Source of the DNA: CAG-791 sp002449595
GTDB lineage: Bacteria; Bacillota; Clostridia; Lachnospirales; Lachnospiraceae
Reading direction: 5' to 3'
Length of the DNA stretch: 12,926 bases
Assembly (NCBI GenBank): GCA_946539855.1
Contig: CAMNHV010000047.1
Coordinates: 1 to 12,926 of the forward strand
Below, piece by piece: positions 6,152 to 12,926 of this stretch (position 1 is its first letter; every line of letters starts with the position of its first letter). Below the pieces are notes generated by a model, which saw only the letters and a list, made by a program, of their open reading frames with translations, did no database searches and was not told the origin of the DNA. A program made the translations under genes and the position numbers.

Positions 6152-8569
6152 TCAAAGTTCGACGATCGTCACGCCTGCGTCGCCCTCCCCGAAGTCGCCT
6201 GCGCGGTAGGACTTCACCCACTTCTGCTTGCGCAGGTACTGCTGGACAGCGCTCCGAAGGGCGCCGGTGCCCTTGCCGTGCACGACCCGGACGCTGTCCA
6301 TGTGCGCCATCCGCGCGTCATCGAGGTATTTGTCGAGTTCGAGGATCGCCTCGTCGGTCGTCATGCCGAGGAGATTGATCTCGGAAGTCATGCGCTTCGC
6401 GCGGTCGAGGTCGAGTCCGGAGCCGCCGGAAGTGCCCTGCGTGAACGCGCGCTTCAGGCTGCTGCGCCCGCCCTTTGCCGCCGCTCCGTTCAGAGTGACG
6501 CTGCTGTCGTCCTGGATGAGCTCCAGATCGGAGAGCTGGACTTTCGTCTGCATGATGCCGCACGTGACGTAGAGCTTGCCGCTCTTGTCCGGCAGCGAGT
6601 GTACCGTGCCTTTCAGGCCCATCGAGAGGACTCGCACCGCGTCTCCGACGTGGATGTCCCCGGCGCTCAGCTTGCCGCGGACGGCGGCGGGCGCCTTGTA
6701 GGCGAGCTTTTCACCCTTCTTTGAGACCTGGTCGCGGAGCTTCGAGCGGGTCTGCTCCATCTGCTGCATGTCGCCGCCGTGTCCGCTCTTTCTCAGATCA
6801 GAGATCGCCTTGTCGGCGGTGTTCTTCGCCTCCTGCAGGATGTCGCGCGCCTCCTCGTTCGCCTTGCGGAGGATGTCGTCGCGTTTCGCGTCGATCTGTT
6901 TTTCCCGCTGGGCGAGCGCCTTCTCGCGCTTCTCCAGGTCGCGGCGAAGCTTATCCGCCTCGGCGCGCTCGTATTCCGCGCCCTTCCTGGCGGCCTCGAG
7001 GTCGCTCAGGACGTCCTCGAAGTTTTGCGTCTCGGAGGAGAGCTGTTCCTTCGCGGTCTCGATGATGTAGTTCGGGAGCCCGAGGCGCTTCGAGATCGCG
7101 AACGCATTGCTCTTGCCGGGGACGCCGATCATGAGGCGGTAGGTCGGCTGGAGTGTCTCGACGTCGAATTCGCAGCTGGCGTTCACGACGCCTTCCGTCT
7201 TCATCGCGTAGACCTTCAGCTCGCTGTAATGCGTCGTGGCGAGCGACGTGATGCCGCGCACGTGCAGGAAATTCAGGATGGAGATCGCGAGCGCGGCGCC
7301 CTCGGTCGGGTCCGTGCCGGCGCCGAGTTCGTCGAACAGGCACAGGCAGTCCCGGTCCACGCGGCGGAAGATATCGACGATCGTCGCCATGTGCGAGGAG
7401 AACGTCGAGAGAGACTGCTCGATGCTCTGCTCGTCGCCGATGTCCGCGAAGATCTCGCGGAAGAGCGAGAGCTCGCTCCCGTCGGAGGCGGGAATGTGCA
7501 GGCCGGACATCCCCATGATGGAGAGAAGGCCCACGGTCTTAAGCGTGACCGTCTTGCCGCCTGTGTTGGGGCCGGTGATCACGATCATATTGTAGTCTTC
7601 GCCGATGGAGAGGGTCGTCGGGACGACCTTTTTCGGGTCAATGAGAGGATGCCGGCCCTGCAGGATGCGGATCTGGTGCTTCTCATTGAACTTCGGCCGG
7701 ATCGCGCCCTGCTGCAGCGCGAGCTGGCCTTTGGCAAAGATGAAGTCGAGCTTCGACATGTTCTCGGCGTTCGCCTTGAGCTCGGCGAGGTGCTCTCCGG
7801 CCTGCGCGGAGAGGTCTTCCAGGATGCGGGCGATCTCTTTTTTCTCCTCGATCGCGAGGACGCGCAGCTGGTTGTTCAGCTCGACAACGGCCTGCGGCTC
7901 GATGAAGAGCGTGGATCCGCTCGAGGACTGGTCGTGCACGATGCCGGGGACCTGCGCCTTGTACTCCGCCCGCACCGGCAGGCAGTAGCGATCGTCGCGG
8001 ATCGTGATCAGGCTCTCCTGCAAATAGGAGGAGTAGCTGGAGTTCACCATCTTCGTGAGCTGGCTGTGGATCTTTTCGCCGGACTGCAGGATGCTGCGGC
8101 GGATGCGCTTGAGTTCAGGCGAAGCGTCGTCCGCGATGTCGTCTTCGGAGAGAATGACGCGCCGGATCTCGGAGGAGAGGCTCTTCACGGGATACAGGCA
8201 CTCGAAGTAATCGGAGAGCGCGTTGTTCTCCGGGGCATCCTTCTCAAAGACGCCGTACTCCCTCGCGCGGCCGGCGTTCTCGAGGAACGAGGCAAGCTGC
8301 AGGAGCTGCGGCGCGGAGACCTGCGCGCCGACGGCGAGCGCCTTGAAGGTATCGTTAAAATCACGGTTGCTGCCGAACGAAACGGAGCCCTTCCGGAGAA
8401 GGTAGGCCGTCGCGGTCTCGGTCTCGGACTGCGCCTGCTCTATGTCATAGAGGATGTGCATCGGCGTGAGGGCGAGGCAGAGCTTTTTGCCCGGCGCCGA
8501 CGAGGCGTACTCGGAGAGGCGTTCCGTGATCCTGTGGAATTCGGTGATGCGTAAGACTTTTTCATTCAT
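6152..8569 (-). CDS. mutS2: MutS2 family ATPase/Smr-domain protein
   Basis: At 805 residues this has the size and layout of MutS2, a dimeric ABC-type ATPase that lacks the mismatch-recognition domain of MutS. In other bacteria it is linked to limiting recombination and, in Bacillus, to ribosome collision rescue. After the core/lever domain (about 1-300) come Walker A GPNTGGKT (333-340), the signature region STFSSHM (388-394), Walker B CLCLFDELGAGTDP with Asp413-Glu414, and the H-loop TTHYSEL (445-451). A charged coiled coil spans about 515-595, a KOW-like beta segment about 636-685, and the C-terminal Smr domain about 727-805 with HGKGTGAL (764-771). The usual LDLRG of Smr domains is INLLG here. 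The N-terminus MNEKVLRITEFHRI fits the family, supporting this start, although no Shine-Dalgarno sequence precedes it. It heads an operon with a response regulator and kinase. Confidence 0.96.
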   Translation of the reverse strand: MNEKVLRITEFHRITERLSEYASSAPGKKLCLALTPMHILYDIEQAQSETETATAYLLRKGSVSFGSNRDFNDTFKALAVGAQVSAPQLLQLASFLENAGRAREYGVFEKDAPENNALSDYFECLYPVKSLSSEIRRVILSEDDIADDASPELKRIRRSILQSGEKIHSQLTKMVNSSYSSYLQESLITIRDDRYCLPVRAEYKAQVPGIVHDQSSSGSTLFIEPQAVVELNNQLRVLAIEEKKEIARILEDLSAQAGEHLAELKANAENMSKLDFIFAKGQLALQQGAIRPKFNEKHQIRILQGRHPLIDPKKVVPTTLSIGEDYNMIVITGPNTGGKTVTLKTVGLLSIMGMSGLHIPASDGSELSLFREIFADIGDEQSIEQSLSTFSSHMATIVDIFRRVDRDCLCLFDELGAGTDPTEGAALAISILNFLHVRGITSLATTHYSELKVYAMKTEGVVNASCEFDVETLQPTYRLMIGVPGKSNAFAISKRLGLPNYIIETAKEQLSSETQNFEDVLSDLEAARKGAEYERAEADKLRRDLEKREKALAQREKQIDAKRDDILRKANEEARDILQEAKNTADKAISDLRKSGHGGDMQQMEQTRSKLRDQVSKKGEKLAYKAPAAVRGKLSAGDIHVGDAVRVLSMGLKGTVHSLPDKSGKLYVTCGIMQTKVQLSDLELIQDDSSVTLNGAAAKGGRSSLKRAFTQGTSGGSGLDLDRAKRMTSEINLLGMTTDEAILELDKYLDDARMAHMDSVRVVHGKGTGALRSAVQQYLRKQKWVKSYRAGDFGEGDAGVTIVEL

Positions 8570-8576
8570 AAGGTAT

Positions 8577-8585
8577 ATTCTACCA
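8577..8585 (-). promoter_or_regulatory. Extended -10 promoter of mutS2, possibly giving a leaderless mRNA
   Basis: On the minus strand TGGTAGAAT forms an extended -10 box (TGn + TAGAAT, 8585 to 8577). Start of transcription 7 bases beyond would fall at about 8570, and the mutS2 ATG begins at 8569. A TTGCAC at 8609-8604 is a possible -35 but with a long 21-base spacer. No ribosome binding site exists between box and ATG. Confidence 0.45.
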
Positions 8586-8621
8586 TATTAAAGAAGATGC
8601 GCAGTGCAAGTCCGCAAGCTA

Positions 8622-8635
8622 TGCACGTCTGTGCA
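8622..8635. promoter_or_regulatory. TGCAC-N4-GTGCA dyad in the divergent promoter region
   Basis: TGCAC (8622-8626) and GTGCA (8631-8635) form an inverted repeat with a 4-base spacer; a further GTGCA lies at 8604-8608. The dyad is centred about 36 bases before the expected start of the htrA-like transcript, over its -35 region, and the extra half-site overlaps the possible -35 of mutS2. This fits an operator serving both divergent genes. Confidence 0.35.
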
Positions 8636-8648
8636 CGGCTCAAGGGTA

Positions 8649-8657
8649 TGATATACT
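8649..8657 (+). promoter_or_regulatory. Extended -10 promoter of the htrA-like operon
   Basis: TGATATACT is an extended -10 (TGn + TATACT at 8652-8657). No TTGACA-like -35 lies at normal spacing. Transcription would start near 8664, leaving a leader of about 47 bases to the ATG at 8711. Confidence 0.5.
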
Positions 8658-8679
8658 TATTTTTGGTTAACAGGCTTTT

Positions 8680-8696
8680 GGAGCGCAGCCCGCTCC
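8680..8696 (+). other. Leader hairpin abutting the Shine-Dalgarno of the HtrA-like gene
   Basis: GGAGCG (8680-8685) pairs with CGCTCC (8691-8696) around the loop CAGCC, and the ribosome binding site GGAGGT begins at the very next base. The CTCC of the 3' arm could instead pair with a neighbouring GGAG, so the structure could influence ribosome access. No T run follows. Confidence 0.4.
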
Positions 8697-8710
8697 GGAG
8701 GTAAGAAGAG

Positions 8711-10291
8711 ATGTCAGACGGCAGGGAAAAGGACAGAGCCGGCGATCCGCACGGGACAGCGCCGGGACAATATAATACAGATTTCCTGACGGAGCAGATC
8801 AAGCAGCGCCCGGTGAACCGGAGGCGGCTGCTGCGGAGGACGCTGATCACGCTTTTCCTCGCAGTGCTGTTCGGTGTCGTCGCGTGCTTCGTCTTCCTCC
8901 GCCTGGAGCCGATCTTCAATAAGATGATGTACCCGGAGGAGCCCCTCCCGCAGATCTCGTTCCCGGAGGAGACGCCGGAGGAAGAGACGACGCTGCAGGA
9001 GCTCATCGCCGCGCAGGAGAACGCGGAAGAGAGTGAGGCGGAGAGCGCTTCGGGCAATTCGGCAGCAGGCGACGCGGAGAATGCCGGAAAGTCGGCAAAT
9101 GAAGCGGGAAACAGCGGGACCGCGGGCGGTTCCGGACAGAGCGGCAGTGAAGCGAAAACTGCTTCGCAGGTCCCGGATGCGGTTGCGGCAGCGCAGGCAT
9201 CGAGCGGCCCGGGACTCAGCCAGATCGAGCAGGTCGTGCAAGAAGTGCTGCGGCACCAGAGCGCGGACGTCACGACGTACCGTGAGCTGTATGGCGCGCT
9301 GTCCGAAGTGGCGCGGGCGACCGCGCAGTCCATGGTCGGCGTCGCCGGCATATCGGCGGACTATGACTGGTTCAATGACCCTTATGAGACGAGCGGCCGG
9401 ACGAGCGGCGTAATCGTCGCCGACAACGGGAAAGAGACGCTGATCCTGTGCTGCGGCGCGGACGTCCTGAAGGCGCAGCGGCTGCAGGTGACCTTTGCGG
9501 ATGGGACGCAAGCCCCGGCGCAGATCAAGGGCGAAGACGCGGTCAGCGGGCTCGCGGTCCTCACCGTCAGCCATGAGGAGATGACGGAAGACACCGTCTC
9601 GAACCTGCAGATCATCCAGATGGGATCCTCCGGCGCACAGGCGCTGATCGGACGGCCCATCATCGCAATCGGCCGCCCCACCGGCGAGAACGGGTCTGTC
9701 TGCTACGGCACCGTGACCGGCAACAGCACGGTGATCGACCTGCCGGATCTCAACTTCAAGCGGATCACGACGGATATCTACACGAGTTCCTCCGCGGCGG
9801 GCATCATCATCGACCTGAACGGGCAGATGCTCGGCCTGATCGACATGAGGAACACGATCAAGGGCGCGCCGAACGTCCTCACCGCAGTCGGCATCACCGA
9901 GATGAAAAAGACGGTGGAGATCCTCTCGAACGGCCAGCAAAAGCCGTTTTTCGGGATCCACGGGACGGACGTCAACGACCAGGCGAACGCGGAACTCGGC
10001 GTGCCGAAGGGTGTTTTCCTGACTTCTGTCGAGATGAACTCGCCCGCGATGCTGGCCGGCCTGCGGAGCGGAGACGTGATCACGGCGATCGACGGCGAAG
10101 CGGTCGGGAATTACAAGGAATTCATAGCCCGTCTCCTGGACGGGGCGGCGGAGCGCAACGCGCAGATCACTCTGATGCGGCTCGGCCTGAACGGATATGA
10201 AGAGATGGCGGTGGAGGCCGCGCTTCGGCCGGTCTTCGATGAGAGCACGCAGGAAGAGCCGGAGCGGGGACGCAACCAGGCTCTTGATTAA
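8711..10291 (+). CDS. Membrane-anchored HtrA-like (S1C) protein with PDZ domain, catalytic triad apparently lost
   Basis: This 526-residue protein has a short cytoplasmic N-terminus, a basic segment and one transmembrane helix (about 44-66), then a Glu/Ser/Gly/Ala-rich linker (about 85-165) outside the cell. The HtrA-like trypsin fold spans about 195-400, recognised by SMVGVAG, TSGVIVADNGKETLILCC, SGLAVLTVS, IGRPIIAIGRPTG and RITTDIYTSSSAAGIIID. A PDZ domain follows at about 411-500 (FFGIHGTDV, GVFLTSVEMNSPAMLAGLRSGDVITAIDG). At the expected catalytic places the sequence reads CCGAD (247-251) instead of TNxHV, SGLAV (279-283) instead of TDLAV, and SSAAG (360-364) instead of GNSGG, so His, Asp and Ser all appear replaced. 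It is therefore probably an inactive pseudoprotease that binds protein C-termini or misfolded chains. GGAGGT lies 8 bases before the ATG. It is divergent from mutS2 and first in an operon with the exoribonuclease. Confidence 0.85.
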   Translation: MSDGREKDRAGDPHGTAPGQYNTDFLTEQIKQRPVNRRRLLRRTLITLFLAVLFGVVACFVFLRLEPIFNKMMYPEEPLPQISFPEETPEEETTLQELIAAQENAEESEAESASGNSAAGDAENAGKSANEAGNSGTAGGSGQSGSEAKTASQVPDAVAAAQASSGPGLSQIEQVVQEVLRHQSADVTTYRELYGALSEVARATAQSMVGVAGISADYDWFNDPYETSGRTSGVIVADNGKETLILCCGADVLKAQRLQVTFADGTQAPAQIKGEDAVSGLAVLTVSHEEMTEDTVSNLQIIQMGSSGAQALIGRPIIAIGRPTGENGSVCYGTVTGNSTVIDLPDLNFKRITTDIYTSSSAAGIIIDLNGQMLGLIDMRNTIKGAPNVLTAVGITEMKKTVEILSNGQQKPFFGIHGTDVNDQANAELGVPKGVFLTSVEMNSPAMLAGLRSGDVITAIDGEAVGNYKEFIARLLDGAAERNAQITLMRLGLNGYEEMAVEAALRPVFDESTQEEPERGRNQALD

Positions 10292-10305
10292 ACGAAACTG
10301 ACACT

Positions 10306-10321
10306 TGCGGCACACACCGCA
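10306..10321 (+). other. Small intergenic hairpin between the HtrA-like gene and yhaM
   Basis: TGCGG and CCGCA pair around the loop CACACA in the 56-base gap. It has no T run, so it is unlikely to terminate; it could be a processing or stability element. Confidence 0.25.
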
Positions 10322-10347
10322 CGGAAAGGAAACAGGAAAAGCACCCG

Positions 10348-11292
10348 ATGAAATACATCAACGAACTTCGCGAAGGCGACAACATCAGCGAGATCTACCT
10401 CTGCCGCAAGAAGCAGTCCCTCATCACCAAGAACGGCAAGAGCTACGAGAGCCTGACGCTGCAGGACAAGACGGGCTCCCTCGACGCCAAGATCTGGGAT
10501 CCGGGCAATCCGGGCATCGACGAATTTGACGCGCTGGATTACGTGGAAGTCAGCGGCAACGTCACGGCGTACCAGGGCCACCTCCAGCTGAACATCCGCC
10601 GCGCGCGCGTCGCGCGGGAGGGAGAGTACCTGGCGGCGGATTTCCTCCCGGTCTCCGGCCGCAGCGTCGACGACATGTTCGGCGAGCTGCAGAAGTTCAT
10701 CGGGACCGTGCAGGAGCCGCATCTGAAGAAGCTTTTGGACTCGTTCTTCACAGAGGACGCCGCTTTTATCAAGGTGTTCCGCCGCTCGTCGGCGGCGAAG
10801 AGCGTCCACCACGGCTTCGTCGGCGGCCTGCTCGAGCACACGCTCGGCGTGACGACGCTCTGCCACTATTTCGCGAGGACGTATCCCATCCTGAACAGGG
10901 ACCTGCTGATCACGTCCGCGATCCTGCACGATATCGGCAAGACGCGCGAGCTCTCGGCATTCCCGCAGAATGATTACACGGACGACGGCCAGCTCCTCGG
11001 CCACATCGTGATCGGCGTCGAGATGGTCGACGAGAAACTCAGGGACATCCCGGACTTCCCGCGGGCGCTTTCCTCGGAGCTGCGCCACTGCATCCTCGCT
11101 CACCACGGCGAGCTCGAGTTCGGCTCCCCGAAGAAGCCGGCGATCGTGGAGGCCATCGCGCTGAACTTCGCCGACAACATGGACGCGAAGATGGAGATCT
11201 TCAAGGAGGCGGTCGCCGCCAGCACGGGCGATGACTGGATCGGCTGGCAGGGGATGCTGGATTCCAACATCCGCAAGACGACGCTGTCATGA
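10348..11292 (+). CDS. yhaM: YhaM-type 3'-5' exoribonuclease (OB fold + HD domain)
   Basis: This 314-residue protein is about the size of Bacillus YhaM. The N-terminal part (about 10-92) is an OB-type nucleic-acid-binding fold (YESLTLQDKTGSLDAKIWD, then DYVEVSGNVTAYQGHLQLNI). The HD domain (about 150-283) supplies metal ligands: His154-His155, the EH pair at 163-164 in GLLEHTL, the HD pair His194-Asp195 in ILHDIGKT, His219 in GHIVIG, and His252-His253 in ILAHHGEL; NFADNMDAK closes the domain. Family members degrade RNA from the 3' end in the cytoplasm, and some also act on single-stranded DNA. The ATG has AGGA 10 bases upstream, a modest site. It follows the HtrA-like gene by 56 bases with no terminator and precedes rlmD by 28 bases, so all three are probably transcribed together, subject to the terminator inside rlmD. 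Confidence 0.92.
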   Translation: MKYINELREGDNISEIYLCRKKQSLITKNGKSYESLTLQDKTGSLDAKIWDPGNPGIDEFDALDYVEVSGNVTAYQGHLQLNIRRARVAREGEYLAADFLPVSGRSVDDMFGELQKFIGTVQEPHLKKLLDSFFTEDAAFIKVFRRSSAAKSVHHGFVGGLLEHTLGVTTLCHYFARTYPILNRDLLITSAILHDIGKTRELSAFPQNDYTDDGQLLGHIVIGVEMVDEKLRDIPDFPRALSSELRHCILAHHGELEFGSPKKPAIVEAIALNFADNMDAKMEIFKEAVAASTGDDWIGWQGMLDSNIRKTTLS

Positions 11293-11320
11293 CTAAGTCC
11301 CGGGACAAAGGGGATTTCTG

Positions 11321-12926
11321 ATGAAATACAAAAAGGCGGCGCACGCCGCGGAACAACAAAAGAAGAAAACAGGAAAAGGCGCGGTCACAGCGCCTTTTTC
11401 AAAAGACGACGTTCTCACCATCCGGATCGACGACATCGGCCGCGACGGCGAGGGGATCGGCCGCGCGCCGGGCGGGTACACGCTGTTCGTGAAGGACGCA
11501 GTCATCGGCGACACCGCCAGAGTCATGATCATGAAGGCGGGCAAGAGCTACGGCTACGCGAAGCTTCTGTCGGTGGAGGAGCCCTCGCCCTTCCGCACAG
11601 AGCCCCGCTGCCCCATCGCGCGGCAGTGCGGCGGCTGCCAGATCCAGGCGCTCTCCTATGAGCGGCAGCTCGCGTTCAAGACCGGCAAGGTCCGCGGTGA
11701 CCTCATCCGCATCGGCGGATTTTCCGAGGAGTTTGTCGACGGGATCCTGAGACCGGCCGCCGGCATGGAGGATCCGTGGCGCTACCGCGGCAAGGCGCAG
11801 GTCCCGGTCGGGATGCGCAAAGATGCTTATGTGTACGGCTTTTTCGCGGGAAGGACGCACGACATCATTCCGATGGGCGACTGCCTCATCAGCCCGCCGG
11901 AGAACAAGGCGATCCTCGATGCCGTGATCGCATATATGGAAGCGGCGGGCGTCCGCCCTTACGATGAAACGACCGGGGAGGGCCTCATCCGCCACGTCCT
12001 CATCCGCACGGGCTTCCGCACCGGCGAGATCATGGTGTGTGTGATCGCGAACGCGGAGGAACTGCCGGAAGAAGAGGAACTGGTGAGCCGGCTCCTCGCC
12101 GTTTCGGGGAAACTGCAGCCCGGGAGCGACGGCCTCCGCCGCGGGATCGCGTCGATCGTCCTGAACACCAACCGGGAGCGCACCAACGTGATCCTCGGCC
12201 GGAAATGCCGCACGCTCTGCGGCAGCCCGGTCATCCGCGACACACTCCTGCGCCCGGACGGCTCGGCCGTGACCTTTGAGATCTCGCCGCTGTCCTTTTT
12301 CCAGGTGAATCCGATCCAGACGGAAAAGCTCTATGGCCAGGTCCTCAGCTTTGCCGGCCTGACAGGGACGGAATCTGTCTGGGACCTCTACTGCGGCGTG
12401 GGCACCATATCGCTTTTCCTCGCGGCAGGCGCAGGCAAAGTCTTCGGCGTCGAGGTGATCCCGGAGGCGATCGAAGACGCGAAGCGAAACGCCGCAATCA
12501 ACGGCCTGACGAACGTCACCTTCGAGACGGGGCGCGCGGAAGACGTCCTCCCCGCCCGCGCGGCGCAGCTGCGGCGGGAAGCGGCCGAAGCTGCGGGACG
12601 TGACGCAGCGTCAGCTCAGGAAACGACGGAAATGACAGGCACAGCACAGATCACCGGCGCAGTGGACGTCGTCGTCGTGGATCCGCCCCGGAAGGGCCTG
12701 GACCGCACCTGCATCGACACGATCCTCCAGGTCGGCCCGAAGAAGGTCGTATACGTCAGCTGCGACCCGGCGACGCTGGCGCGAGACCTGAAGATCTTCG
12801 CGGAGGGCGGCTATGAACTGCGCGCCGCGCAGCCGGTCGACATGTTCCCGCACACGGTGCACGTCGAGACTGTATGCTGCTTGTACCACCAAAAGAAAGA
12901 TTTCATTTCAGTATCATATGCGCCGA
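11321..12926 (+). CDS. rlmD: 23S rRNA (uracil-C5)-methyltransferase, RlmD/RumA family (3'-truncated by window edge)
   Basis: 535 residues are visible and the frame is still open at the window end. This SAM-dependent enzyme makes 5-methyluridine in 23S rRNA. A Lys/Gln-rich extension (1-28) precedes a TRAM RNA-binding domain (about 30-86). Four Cys of a [4Fe-4S] cluster are visible: 97, 103 and 106 in CPIARQCGGCQ, and 188 in MGDCLI. The methyltransferase domain has SFFQVN (325-330), the SAM loop VWDLYCGVGTISLFLA (353-368), VVVDPPRKGLD (451-461), the nucleophilic Cys481 in VSCDPATLARD and the general-base Glu516 in HTVHVETV. An Ala/Glu-rich insertion (about 412-447) separates the SAM and DPPRKG motifs. 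AAAGGGG lies 7 bases before the ATG, and no other start exists before the TRAM domain. The first 27 codons contain a terminator-like hairpin. In Bacillota one enzyme may do the jobs of both RlmC and RlmD. Confidence 0.93.
   Translation, partial: MKYKKAAHAAEQQKKKTGKGAVTAPFSKDDVLTIRIDDIGRDGEGIGRAPGGYTLFVKDAVIGDTARVMIMKAGKSYGYAKLLSVEEPSPFRTEPRCPIARQCGGCQIQALSYERQLAFKTGKVRGDLIRIGGFSEEFVDGILRPAAGMEDPWRYRGKAQVPVGMRKDAYVYGFFAGRTHDIIPMGDCLISPPENKAILDAVIAYMEAAGVRPYDETTGEGLIRHVLIRTGFRTGEIMVCVIANAEELPEEEELVSRLLAVSGKLQPGSDGLRRGIASIVLNTNRERTNVILGRKCRTLCGSPVIRDTLLRPDGSAVTFEISPLSFFQVNPIQTEKLYGQVLSFAGLTGTESVWDLYCGVGTISLFLAAGAGKVFGVEVIPEAIEDAKRNAAINGLTNVTFETGRAEDVLPARAAQLRREAAEAAGRDAASAQETTEMTGTAQITGAVDVVVVDPPRKGLDRTCIDTILQVGPKKVVYVSCDPATLARDLKIFAEGGYELRAAQPVDMFPHTVHVETVCCLYHQKKDFISVSYAP
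11374..11399 (+). terminator. Intrinsic-terminator hairpin inside the 5' end of rlmD
   Basis: AAAAGGCGC (11374-11382) pairs perfectly with GCGCCTTTT (11390-11398) around the loop GGTCACA, and the 3' arm continues into a run of five T. It lies about 80 bases after the yhaM stop, a normal place for an operon terminator, but within codons 18-27 of rlmD. The 5' arm GGCGC also occurs at 11338-11342 next to a short GC hairpin (11336-11349), so alternative pairings are possible. Confidence 0.6.

Noticed and set aside
6779..8554. A 591-codon plus-strand ORF opposite mutS2
   Set aside because: The minus strand holds a full MutS2 with all ATPase motifs. The plus frame has repetitive Arg/Leu/Glu/Asp composition and no domain.

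Overview
The window is 12.9 kb of GC-rich, densely coded bacterial DNA. Its gene families and signals (MutS2, YhaM-type HD exoribonuclease, RlmD/RumA rRNA methyltransferase, YczE/YitT-type membrane protein, a lipoprotein with a SIMPL domain, AGGAGG ribosome binding sites) point to the Bacillota, most likely a high-GC member of the Clostridia such as a Lachnospiraceae relative. That placement is inferred from family resemblance and gene content; no marker gene is present.

Layout. 1-480: two tiny overlapping ORFs, a GC-rich hairpin, a possible frameshifted small ORF and a promoter. 481-1179 (+): a YczE/YitT-type membrane protein. 1180-3869 (+): a sigma factor module. Three tandem 12-13 bp repeats sit just upstream of a TATAAT box, followed by a sigma-70 family factor, a single-pass Ala/Glu-rich membrane protein that is probably its anti-sigma partner, and a SIMPL/DUF541 lipoprotein, closed by an intrinsic terminator. 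3958-8569 (-): mutS2, an OmpR/PhoB-type response regulator and a sensor histidine kinase, read from right to left as one operon converging on that terminator. 8570-8710: a divergent promoter region. 8711-12926 (+): a membrane-anchored HtrA-like protein with a PDZ domain, a YhaM-type 3'-5' exoribonuclease, and rlmD, which runs off the right edge.

How the genes fit together. The left half looks like envelope sensing: a sigma factor paired with a membrane protein and a secreted lipoprotein. The centre couples a MutS2 ATPase/Smr protein to a two-component system. The right half combines an envelope protein with RNA maintenance (RNA decay, rRNA methylation).

Most notable observations. (1) The HtrA-like protein appears to have lost all three catalytic triad residues while keeping fold motifs and a PDZ domain. 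(2) A textbook intrinsic terminator lies inside the first 27 codons of rlmD, with a second copy of its 5' arm near the start codon, which suggests attenuation. (3) The mutS2 start has no Shine-Dalgarno sequence, and an extended -10 box is placed so that transcription may begin at or next to the AUG. (4) A triple direct repeat precedes the sigma-factor promoter. (5) A TGCAC/GTGCA dyad lies between the divergent operons. I see no CRISPR array, rRNA, tRNA, transposase or phage gene.
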